Shown here: piece by piece, positions 12,106 to 21,987 of the stretch
How the letters are laid out: every line of letters begins with the position of its first letter
Numbering within the stretch: position 1 is the first letter of the stretch
NCBI GenBank assembly: GCA_973895155.1
Contig: OZ316891.1
Location: 29,016,001 to 29,080,000 of the forward strand
DNA length: 64,000 nucleotides
Direction: 5' to 3'
Source: Marsupella aquatica
Taxonomy: Eukaryota > Marchantiophyta
Translations under genes and position numbers: made by a program
The notes under the pieces: generated by a model
The model's database searches: none
What the model saw: only the letters and a program-made list of their open reading frames with translations
Told to the model about the DNA's origin: nothing

Positions 12106-12470
12106 TCAACAGCTGAGCACCAAAGCAGCACAGAAGCCATGTCCCACAAGTTCACATGAAGAGGAAGCACTTCTCCATGAATAGCATAAAAATGATGAGC
12201 CTAAAACAAAAATTTCCATATACTTAGGAGGCTTGTCATGTTTGGGACATGGGCCAAACTCGAGTGACTTTGAGCAAAATTGACCACTGGGTACTCTATA
12301 CGAGCATCCTTGATATACAAATTTCCGAGGGTAAGGATTAGGGGCAACATAGTTGGCTATCCACACTAATGCTGCTAGAAAGGTCATCATGATGTCTTTG
12401 CACCTACTATTGTCCACTTAAGACAGGCAAGTCCACTGGGCCATCTCTTCCTACGGCAAGAAAAAATTTG
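12106..12470 (-). pseudogene. Possible second Harbinger ORF remnant (SANT/Myb-like)
   Basis: A minus-strand open stretch reads about 100 residues from 12417 (MDNSRCKDIMMTFLAALVW...). Upstream of it, a stop codon interrupts an apparent AQWTCLS block. PIF/Harbinger elements usually carry a second gene whose SANT/Myb-like domain binds the terminal repeats, and the position and W-rich start fit. The sequence alone does not prove the homology. Confidence 0.35.
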
Positions 12471-13057
12471 ATTCAGGCCCCGGGCATTTCTATGCATGGT
12501 ACATGACTATTGACAGAAGTGGACATACAAATCATGACTAGAGAGAGAAGTAAGTAGGAACTTACTACTTATTCTGGAATGAAGCTCCTGATGTTTGCAT
12601 TGCTCGTTGCATTGGTGTCCCCGGGGGTGTCCCCTGGCTTTTAAGCTCCCAATGTTTGCTTTGCTTCACTGCTATCAGGTATGGACCACAACTTTGAACT
12701 CTGACCTAGTAGTGTGGAAAGAAGGTATGGCTGCTCTCTGTCAACTTCCACTTACGTTCTCCAAATGATGGAGAGTGGGTAGTATGCACCTCCAACAACA
12801 GCTATGGCAATAGCAGAATGTTTCCAGTTGTAAAAGGGCGAAAGCTGGAAAGACAAAGGAAGCCCAACAAACAATTAAAAAAAACACCTACTGACCGTTT
12901 GGGCCAAACAGTCCCCGGGAAACGGTCAAATCCCGCGACTGGAGTGTGTTGGGTAGGGGGAGTGCCGCACGCTTTTTAGCCACCCCTGTCCGAACCCTCG
13001 TCCGAACCTGAAATGGTTGCCCATCAGAATGGCCTGGGCCAATATTTGAGACCCCCT

Positions 13058-15779
13058 AGTGTAAGTCTCCTGTCCACGTTCCAATTCTCAAAGATACAGG
13101 GGGATTTATACCACAAGTTCCCAAATAAAAGCAGTCCGGATCATTATTTGAAAGATTATATTGTAATTTCTTCTATGACTGTCATTTGACTAGCTAAATA
13201 TAGGGGTGCAATAGACAGCTCAATAAGTAAAGCTAGGTGAAATCATATTCCACAAAAAACTGCATTCAAAAATGGTTCAGAGTTTTTAACAAATCACAGG
13301 CCAAGAAACAAGTTTTTAAGGGTACCAGGGACCTATGATGGGTTGTCTGCAGGGTAGGTCCTAATGTTCACCCAGGCAAATGAACATTTTACTGGTTAGC
13401 CCCATGTATTGTGGCACCTGTGGTGTAAGAAAAAGTATACCTATTATCATACTGTCAAAAAACAAAAGGTGCCCACTGGGGAAACATGATTCCAAGGACA
13501 AGAGACCCAATAAGGGAAAAACCATGGAAGATCCAAAGGCTAGAGAGTCCCAACGAGAGTTATCCTCATTTGCAAGGAAAAGTGGTAAGTAGTTAGAGGA
13601 ATATAAATTGTTAATTGATCTTTATGAGTGTCATCCTTTCTGACTGGTGTCCTGCCTGGTGAGCTTTTGGGATTTTGGGGATTGTTGCTGGGTTTCCTTT
13701 ATCTTCTCTCCTTTATTGGGCCACTTGCCTTTGGGTTTCTACTTCCAGGTTGGCCCATTTTGTTCTTTGCCAATGTAATATAAAAATAAATAAATAAATA
13801 AAAATATGTATAGTCAAATATCATGACTTACCACATATTTTAGATTATTTATTACAGTGCCACTTTTTTTTGGTCATGCGTAGTGATCAACTCTGACTAA
13901 CCACAAAAGATCCTACAGCCCTTAGATCGCACATAGGAGAATCTAACAGTTCCCATCACCCTCAATAGCAGATTGTACCCCGGGGCGCCTCCTCTGCCCT
14001 CCTCTGCCTCTGTGAATCTGACCAGAGGGTGATAAAAAGCATTGGATGGCTTGATGTGACAACCTCAGGACACTAAGATCTCTTGTGGCTAACCCAGCTT
14101 CAGTCAGTTAATCCGCGACAAAACAGTGGCACTACAGTACATTGTCCACTGCAATTCGTGTTAGTCACACTAATTGTGTGGCACTACTATACATTGCAAT
14201 TAGTGTTAATAACACTAGTTGCATAGCCCTTTAAAATTGAAGTCTCAGATGAAATAATGTGTCACATTATTTCAGGTGTCACACTAATTAGAGTTCACAA
14301 GAATTCGCACTTAGTTTTGGTCTCATTAATTGAGGTGTTCGCCTTGAATATTGCACACTTAGAATCGAGGCACAAAACTGAGACTCAAGCAGACTCTCAA
14401 TAGAAAGTAAATAGTGTGACTTTACATACGTAATTAGTGTGATTCAGGCTAGAAAAATGTCCACACAATTTAGTGCGAATCACTCTAATTTTTGTGTCAC
14501 ACTAACTATATACTCACAGTCACTATCTACGGTGAACAGTGTAGTTAATCTTAAATGATGGCAATGGAATCCCAAATTGAATAGCTCTTATATTTTGGAT
14601 TGATTTCTACTTCACCATGTGCCTAGTGCATTTTGGAGGAACAGAACCAAGCTCACATCCCAGCTCAACAGGTTGCATCTGGAGGTTGAGAAAGTTTGTA
14701 ATTGATTGAGCCAAGGTGAAGGAGTACATCTCATGCGAAGAAGGAGATGTTCCTCCTAGGCCCATCTTTAGTTTCATAAGAAAGTTGACTCAATCAGATG
14801 AATATGTGGGGCAAAAGTTTTCCAGGAAATTGACCCCTGCTGTCTGACTTTGTTCTGATTTCTGACTTTTCTCAGCTTCTCTTACTCTGACCACTAATTA
14901 GGGCTTAGCCTCCGCCCCCCCACCGCCCCCAAGAAAGATAAAATAAAGAAAGAATAGTTTGGGTCAACAAGTCTTGCACAAACTCCTGCCATGGAACCCA
15001 TTGTAATATTGCCATGGGACTCACACCAATTGACCCCATGGAATCTACACTGATTGTCACCTAGAACCCAAACTAATTTCTGCCATGGACCAAGGCCCCT
15101 TTCCACCCACACTATCCCCACAGGGCTGCCCATACTATACTAAATTTCTTTTTGCAGCATGATTCTTGAGCATGCACTAATTGTCAATCTATTGTAGAAG
15201 TAGTACTGTAGTAGTTGTTGGGTGTACATATTTGTTTACTCATAGCACCCAATAATCCAATGTGGAACATGCTGTAAGGACAACCATTGGTCTGTGCCAC
15301 GCCCTTTTTTTTCTTTTGGCCCACATTAATTTCGAACCCACGTTTACTGCACAATCTAGTATAAGCCATTGTTGTCGGTGTTGTCGGTGTACTTACCAAA
15401 ACCCAAATCTCTCTATTTTGCTTGCCACTACTGCAGTATCCGATAATCCAAACGTGGAAGGGTGTAAAGCTGAAAACAACTGACAGGTAAAAGACTGACG
15501 GTAGAGTGCACAGCATTAACACATGTCTCTGGTCAAAGTGACAGACGAAGCTGAAGATGCAGCGAATCATCATGTCATCATAATTCTGTATTATAATTCT
15601 GTTCTTCTTCTCTTTTCCCTGGAAATGCTCGAACTGTTCACACCGAATCGTGTGGTTTTAGGAGTGTCTGAAAACCCCTCGAAATGCTGTGGAACTATTC
15701 ATTCACAGCGAATTGATTCAGTGCTTTGGGAGTCATTACTGAAATTCAGCCGAGATCCTCGACTTTCGAGAGCACGGAC
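13058..15779. other. Intergenic, AT-rich, with LINE-like tail and palindromic motif cluster
   Basis: No gene is recognised. An (AAAT)n tract at about 13780-13805 follows a pyrimidine-rich stretch (CTTTATTGGGCCACTTGCCTTTGG) and resembles the 3' end of a LINE insertion; this is a weak inference. Between about 14150 and 14520 the motif CACTAATT, or its complement, recurs many times around a perfect palindrome (14250-14274). Confidence 0.5.
14250..14274. repeat. Perfect inverted repeat, 12-bp arms, 1-nt centre
   Basis: TGAAATAATGTG is followed by T and then by its exact reverse complement CACATTATTTCA. It lies in the middle of a region rich in GTGTCACACTAATT-like words in both orientations. A transcription-factor or MITE-core origin is possible but unsupported. 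Confidence 0.85.
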
Positions 15780-16895
15780 CCTACAGTTGGGGGGCGAGAG
15801 AGAGTAGTGGGCGACAGGGATGAGAGAATCTCAGTCAGGCCGATGATGGGAAGTCAAATTGGACAGAGAAAGCACGTAGAGCGGAAAACGGTAATGCTGG
15901 GTCAAGTTTAGAGTAAAAGGCGTAAAAGTGTAACGCGCTGGACAGGGTGGTAGGGCCAGACAGGGATGGAGAATTGGAGAGATATGGATCTGATGATGAT
16001 TGTATTATTGGGTCTCCTGCTCTGCAATCCCAAAAATCTGTCACTCTGCTGACCATCATCATTGGGGGAGGGGAGAAAGAGCCTGAGAGAGCGAGACAGA
16101 GGCATTGTGGCATTGACCTCAACCGGTGTTGCAGCAGCAGATCGAGGACGTGTGACAGCCGCAATAGCATAGCAGAGGTAGCAAGCAGGGCAGGACTGGC
16201 AGTGTGGTTGTTCACTAGTCAGGACAACATCTCTCTCGTAGAGACGAACGGGAGGCGAAAGAGAGGGAGCGAGGGTGGTAAGGAGAGGGGGAGGGGAGAG
16301 GGAGGGCACAAAAGAGGGGGAAGGAATTGTGCAGGGGAGGTGGGAGCTGGCCGGTGGCAACGTGTCTGGAAAAGGACAGTCCGTGCTAAACATTCCACGA
16401 AATTGGCAAACATTTGTAGCCTTTCTCGAGTTTCGTATCATTTGTCCGTGAAGATTCCGGCGTTCTGCTGTGTCCGTTTTGGCGACAGGTGACAGGCAGA
16501 GTCGGGTGCTTTGGAGGCGGTACATCACTGGAGGACAGGCCACAACCCGAACATTCTCATTCTGGGTAGATTGAGATCGGTGGCTGATGTGATGATTTCA
16601 GCAGTTGTCATATTGTGTGCATTGTGACAACTCGACTGGAAGATTGACTAACGAGGTACCGTTCTATAGTTCCAGCCTATCAGCGAGGTCTGTGAGTAGA
16701 ACGAGGAGAGTTCTCTGCAGATGATAGCTATATTGTTGCCCCGCATCTATATGTTGAGATCTTGTCTGATGTGTACAATCTGGTGGTGGTGGATCTGCCC
16801 ATGTCAGTTTTGATATCTATTCAGGGAAACAATATTCAAGACGGCGATGATGTGGGAGCTTTCGTAACAGCCGTCGAGAGGCAGGCTGCCCGGTG
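15780..16895 (+). promoter_or_regulatory. GC/GA-rich leader and probable promoter region of the EamA transporter gene
   Basis: Purine-rich, CpG-richer sequence (for example the GAGGGGGAGGGGAGAGGG-type stretch around 16280-16320) sits 0.4-1.1 kb upstream of the transporter ATG. Long open frames occur on both strands here (211 codons minus, 181 codons plus), but they overlap and are compositionally biased, with no recognisable domain. I interpret the region as 5' UTR and promoter sequence rather than coding. No TATA box was assigned. Confidence 0.4.
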
Positions 16896-19800
16896 ATGGG
16901 GTGGAGATATAAGACTGGGTTGCTTCTCATAGCTTCGGTGGTATTGATATGGGTAGCATCCGCGGAAGTAACACAGGTGTGTGTGTGTCTGCAGCCCCTC
17001 CGATCCTATTAGCTATTCTTTCACAGCATGCATGATTTCCACAGCTGAGAAGGAATACAGATCTTGAGTTTAATCTCCATTTTACCTGGACTAAGGTCCG
17101 GATCGTGTGATGGGTGTAACATCAGCGAGATCTATCATTGCTCCTGATTTGTCCACTGGGATTCTAGATCTGGCCTGAGCCTGAAGTCTCAAGAGTCACG
17201 TTTGAGTCAAGATGTGAGCTGCAGTTGTAGCCCATCGCGCGCGGACCAAACTGGGCATTGAGTGCTATCAAGCACAGACCCCCACATCGAATTCCACTTG
17301 ATGTTTGATGTGGATGCATGAGTTCTTCTGATAAACTTTACCCCCGGATTTTGAGTCTTTCATCACGTAGGTGACTCATGAAAGCCTCCTTGGCATCTGT
17401 GGAGATCTGACATCCTGTCTGCATGGAATGAAGTTCCAGTGTTGAAATATTCCACTGGGGTTTTGCATCGTGAGACATGCCTTCACAGTGGCAGTCCTCT
17501 GATATAGTGTCCGTCCGGCATTGCCTTCCTACTTGTGTGGTAACTTCTAGTAGGTTGAATCCCGATTTACAGTTTTAAATATGCTGAAGGCGGTGGAATA
17601 TCGATTTTGATTTCAAGGGGATCCTGCCGTTATGGCTCCCTCAGGTGCCCAAATTACTGAAATCTGAATCCCGACAAGCAGAATGAGAAGTCGGTGGACC
17701 TCGCAAATTGGGTCTGAAAAACCGTTCTTCTTACTTGACATACGCTTGCCGAAGCCGTGAATATGTAGACCGTTCAAATTCCCGAGTTGATGTTCTTCTC
17801 AGAAGTAACCTGATACTCTTCATCCTGTCGTGCAGAGCATCTTTGCAGCCTACCGCCACCCCTTTGTTCTCACTTGGTTGGGAGCATCTCTTCTGGTTGT
17901 ATATTTGCCCGTTTCGATCGCTAGGGAGACAATATGGAAATGTGTGAAAGGAGCGCGCAGGGATCCGAAGGAGTATTTCGAAGGTCTCAATGGATATAGT
18001 ACCGGTATATACGAATCTCCCGTGAAATCCCCTCTGAGAAATGGGGTGCGGAAGGGTTCAGACCTGGAGCTGCATCATCTTACAAGAAAAGACTCTGACC
18101 TTGATGTGGAGGGTGAGGAGGGCAGATTTCTATTGCAAAATCTTGCCGATAAACACAACGCAGAAGTTTTTGGGTGGGATCTTGTCAAAATTGGATTCAT
18201 CCTTGCTCCGTTGTGGTTCTTGACAGAGGTAATGTGCTGTTAGATTGTGTTTGCTGCAGTCTTCAGTGATTTCGGAGGGTCTCGACGGACGATGCTCTTA
18301 TGTTTTTGTCCTCCAAGTGAGCGATTTGATAAAGGGAGATTTTCATAGGCTATGAAAGAAAAATTGAATCGAATCCTTACCTGGGTGGCCGCGTAGTTTA
18401 GTAAAAAATGGCGAAAGGTTGGTGAGACCGATTAGTCGGCCCGTACCATCAGGTCGTCAACAATCATAAGCACGCGTTGAAAAATGCGCCAGGACTAATT
18501 GAATTCAACTGTTCTGGGTACAGTACTTGTCAAATGCTGCATTGGCGCTCACAAGTGTGGCAAGCACAACTATTCTTTCGTCTACGGCTGGTCTGTTTAC
18601 GCTAGCGTTTGGAACAATTTTGGGTCAGGAGTCCTTCAACTTCACCAAGGCTATTGCAGTTATGATCAGTATAACAGGGGTGGCTATGACAACGTTGGGC
18701 AAGACATGGTCTACAGACGAGGTCGAGATCTCAGATGCAAACAAGTAGGTCTCGTCACTTGACATTGTCAATTTGTCGCGCCGAAGCAATGTGGGGTAAA
18801 TCCGAAGTGCTAGAAATGTGGTCTCAGGACGAATCTTATTTGATAGTTGCAAAACGCTAAGCCTACTCCCATCTTCCACCTCCATTGAAAACTCATTCCA
18901 AATGGTTTGTGACCACGTTGCAGCGCACAACATTCCTTTTGGGGGGATGTACTTGGGCTTCTCTCAGCTGTGTCATACGGAATTTTCACAAGTAAGTAGC
19001 AAAATCACTCAAGAGATGCCACGCCAATAATTCAGAAGGCCAATTAGGTAGGAAAGACGGTGTTTTAAGTTCTCTATTATAATACTTGTTTCTTGAATAT
19101 CAAATGGGAGGTCTGGTTTTTGTACCTAATTTTTGTGCAGTACTCCTGAAGAAATATGCTGGTGAGGAGGGAAGTCGGGTGGATATCCAGAGGATGTTTG
19201 GCTATATCGGACTGTTCTCACTGTGTGCGATGTGGTGGTTAGGTGGGTGTCGTTAATGTGAACCACCTGCTTTTATGATGAAGTGATGTTGCTGATTTTA
19301 CGTAATTGGAAACTCTAGCAAAGGGCATTATCCATCTCCTGCGAGCGGGGCGTTATGTTCAAATTTGACAACATTCTTCTTGTGCAGTTTGGCCTCTCAG
19401 TTGGATCGGATTCGAGCCAACATTCAGCATACCAACACAATTGAAGACTGATGAAATTCTTTTGGCCAACGGGATTCTTGGAAGCGTACTCTCTGATTAT
19501 CTGTGGTAAGTTCTGAGTTCTTCTTCTTTGATATATTTCTTCTCTTCAGGGAGGGGCTTAATTGAAATGAAACCTTCGTTCTGTTTTGTTGGCTGAGAGA
19601 AATGATAAGGGTACCTTGCCTTAGAGATATAAATGTGCCGGGGTATTAACAACCACGTGTCCAAGGTCATAGATCTGCAAGGGTTTCAGTTATGGGAGCT
19701 TGTCACTGGACTTTGCCAGCTTGAAAGTGATTCTCGGTCGGTTTGCACCTGTGTTGTTCCCATTTGATCTTTAGGAGAGCTTTGCGGGCAATAAGAGCTT

Positions 19801-20243
19801 TACGACATTGAATTTGCAGGGCAATGTCAGTTGTGTGGACGACACCTTTGGTTGCTACATTAGGGATGTCCCTGACAATCCCCTTAGCAATGGTGGCCGA
19901 CATGATGGTTCATGGTCGTCATTACTCCGCCATTTATGTTCTTGGTTCCATTCAGGTATGAGAGACTATAATAAGCTATCTCTGGATATAAGTATATGAG
20001 AATTGGGGGGTTACACAAACCATGCTCAGACGGCACACAGATCTTAAGAATATCAAGCGGCGGGATATGATTAAGCTCACGAGTGGATTGATAGCTTTAC
20101 TAACGACCAAGTCCGCTAGATCAGGCATATCTTTCCAATTTGTGACTCTTTCAACTACTGATTATGAGATTCTGCTGCAGGTGTTTGCAGGATTTGTCAT
20201 CGCCAACATCACAGATCAATGTTCACAAAAGGTTGGGCTGTAA
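16896..20243 (+). CDS. EamA/SLC35F-type multi-pass transporter (plant DUF914-like clade)
   Basis: Eight exons join in frame: 16896-16976, 17836-18228, 18524-18744, 18924-18991, 19141-19242, 19388-19505, 19820-19955 and 20181-20243. They give 393 residues. The N-terminus MGWRYKTGLLLIASVVLIWV is the first membrane helix and opens this plant family; SAEVTQ follows. A hydrophilic cytosolic loop spans about residues 60-135. The remaining sequence is mostly hydrophobic, with EamA-like blocks NAALALTSVASTTILSSTAG, GLLSAVSYGIF and the C-terminal pair SVVWTTPLVATLGMSL and VFAGFVIANITDQ. About ten membrane helices are expected, as in SLC35F5 and THI74-like proteins of the drug/metabolite transporter superfamily. 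The substrate is not established from sequence. The start is the sole ATG before the first helix. Its neighbours are unrelated genes. Confidence 0.92.
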
Positions 20244-20917
20244 AATATAACATATTTCATTCTTGAAAATAGAGTAGACTTCAAATTTACCACTGAGAAG
20301 ACATGTGGTTTTCCCTATCCTCCACATGGGTGACTAGTCCACTACCCTCTGGCTCGTAGATGTCATGCAATAAATTTCATGCATAATCAATACCAGTATT
20401 GGTGATTAGTGTCAAAACAACGCTGGTTCTCTTCCTGATGCATCTCTCGACGCAAAGCGAGATCGTGAGCTCGAGAAATTCCTACACGCTTTGTGATCAT
20501 CCGTCACGTGTGCTTAGATCCTGAAACTACTTGTTACAGGATAGGAATTGCCCAGTGGAAGAGCAGGAATGACCCATTGCGTAGCTGGCAACTGGGGCCT
20601 TCATGTAAGATGTTAGAATGATACACCACTTTCTCCTTACCCGAGTAGGATAGGAGGCATTTTTGGATCCGGCAGTCTTACGACGGGAAGATCGTTTCTA
20701 TCTGGAAGTGTACAGTTGGTCTGACGTGGGTCCTTTCAATGAAATAAAATTAGATGTGTGGGGTAATCTATCACCTAGATGGGATAATGGGATGTAATCC
20801 CTGAGCGCCGCACTAGGGGGTACAGCCCATTATCCCCAAGTGGGGATGAGTCACTGAGCCTCGAGTGAATTTTTGAAACATTCACGGAACCTTTACACTC
20901 CCAAAGTGTCATCTGCC

Positions 20918-21285
20918 ATTGTTTGTCACTTTATCTGTATTCTTATTTGAGAATCCCCAGGCCAGGCTCCCCAGGCCAGGCTAGTACAGGGATTCTATGG
21001 TTCACCCAATGGGTAATGCCTCATAACCATCTCAATAATTACAAAGAATACCCACTGGGTTTACAAAGTCCTTTGGTAGCTAAGAAGTCATTGTTTCAAG
21101 TCCTTTGGTAGTTAAGAAGTCATTGTTTGTCACTTGTGCCTTATCTGTATTCTCATTCAAATTTGAGAATCCCTGGGCCAGGCTACCACAGGGATTTGAT
21201 GGTTCACCCAATGCGTTAAGCATCTCAAGAATTACAAAGAATACACAAGGGGTTTACAAGTCCTTTGGTAGCTAAGAATTTGATC
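20918..21285. repeat. Tandem duplication, about 204-bp unit
   Basis: ATTGTTTGTCACTT...TATCTGTATTC, then GAATCCC..GGCCAGGCT, GGTTCACCCAATG and AAGTCCTTTGGTAGCTAAG, occur twice in order with an offset of 204 bp (20918 and 21122). The first unit carries extra internal mini-duplications (CCCCAGGCCAGGCT doubled; TCCTTTGGTAG.TAAGAAGTC doubled). Confidence 0.85.
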
Positions 21286-21496
21286 TCCTTTGACTCTCTG
21301 ACTTTGCGCAATTCATTTTTCTGGGCAACTTTATGTACCGCTCTTGTAGCACCCAGCCATTACTTCAATTAAAAGATCTTTCTCATGAGATTTCTTTGAC
21401 AAATAGTATTTCACTAATATGTTTAACCCTCTCTGGGTCAACATCCAGTTCTATTAATCCAAACATGATGCCCAGAAGCGTAGGAAGCAGGTTGAA

Positions 21497-21786
21497 CTGT
21501 AGTTGTGGAGTCATGACCACCTTAGGGATGATCCTGTTGGAATTGCCAACACAATATGCCAACATGCTGTCCTAATTAAAGGATAGGAAGAAGATGGGAC
21601 TGGATTCATACCTACCTACCAAAGTGACCATCATGTGACCACTGTAGTTGTGGAGTCATGACCACCTTAGGGATGATCCTGTTGGCATTGCCAACCCAAT
21701 ATGCCAACATGATGTCCTAATTAAAGGATAGGAAGAAGATGGGACTGGATTCATACCTACCTACCATTTAAGTGACCATCATGTAT
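21497..21786. repeat. Tandem duplication, 145-bp unit
   Basis: CTGTAGTTGTGGAGTCATG and the sequence that follows repeat from 21642 with only a few changes over 145 bp (for example TTGGAATTG versus TTGGCATTG). Both units end with ACCATCATGT. It lies directly beside the MITE at 21802. Confidence 0.92.
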
Positions 21787-21801
21787 GCCCAAAAACGTAA
21801 T

Positions 21802-21984
21802 AGTGGGTCTCAAAGCTCAAAATTTGATACTTAAGTAGTAGCTAAGTTATGGACAGAATCATGATCACAAGTCACTGTAGAGGCTAGTGATAAAAACCCT
21901 TTTGCATGACTTCGTGAAAAAGCTATGGCCATTTTTTTAGGGCCAAAAACCATCATCCGTAACTATGATGGTTTGAGACTCCCT
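21802..21984. mobile_element. Harbinger-derived MITE, 183 bp, AAT target duplication
   Basis: The left end is AGTGGGTCTCAAA; the right end is TTTGAGACTCCCT (reverse complement AGGGAGTCTCAAA). The flanks are AAT on both sides (21799-21801 and 21985-21987). The internal sequence after the left end (AAATTTGATACTTAAG, then AGTTATGGACAG) matches the left end of the 3.36-kb Harbinger element. It therefore looks like a deletion derivative of that family. It has no coding capacity. Confidence 0.8.
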
Positions 21985-21987
21985 AAT

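Larger units (their letters stand above)
9698..13057 (-). mobile_element. PIF/Harbinger DNA transposon, 3360 bp, degenerate
   Basis: The left end AGGGGCTCTCAAA and the right end (TTTGAGACCCCCT, reverse complement AGGGGGTCTCAAA) match at 12 of 13 bases. Both sides carry the triplet AGT (9695-9697 and 13058-13060). Inside, on the minus strand, lies a decayed HARBI1-like transposase (10245-11503). A second coding remnant at 12106-12470 may be the SANT/Myb-like partner gene typical of this superfamily. Stop codons inside the transposase make the copy non-autonomous. Boundaries follow from the terminal repeats plus the target duplication; the superfamily follows from the DDE-domain text. Confidence 0.8.

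Noticed and set aside
15908-16543. 211-codon minus-strand frame, Pro/Ser/Leu-rich
   Set aside because: It overlaps a 181-codon plus frame, lies in a strand-asymmetric GA/CT-rich leader and shows no domain or splice structure.
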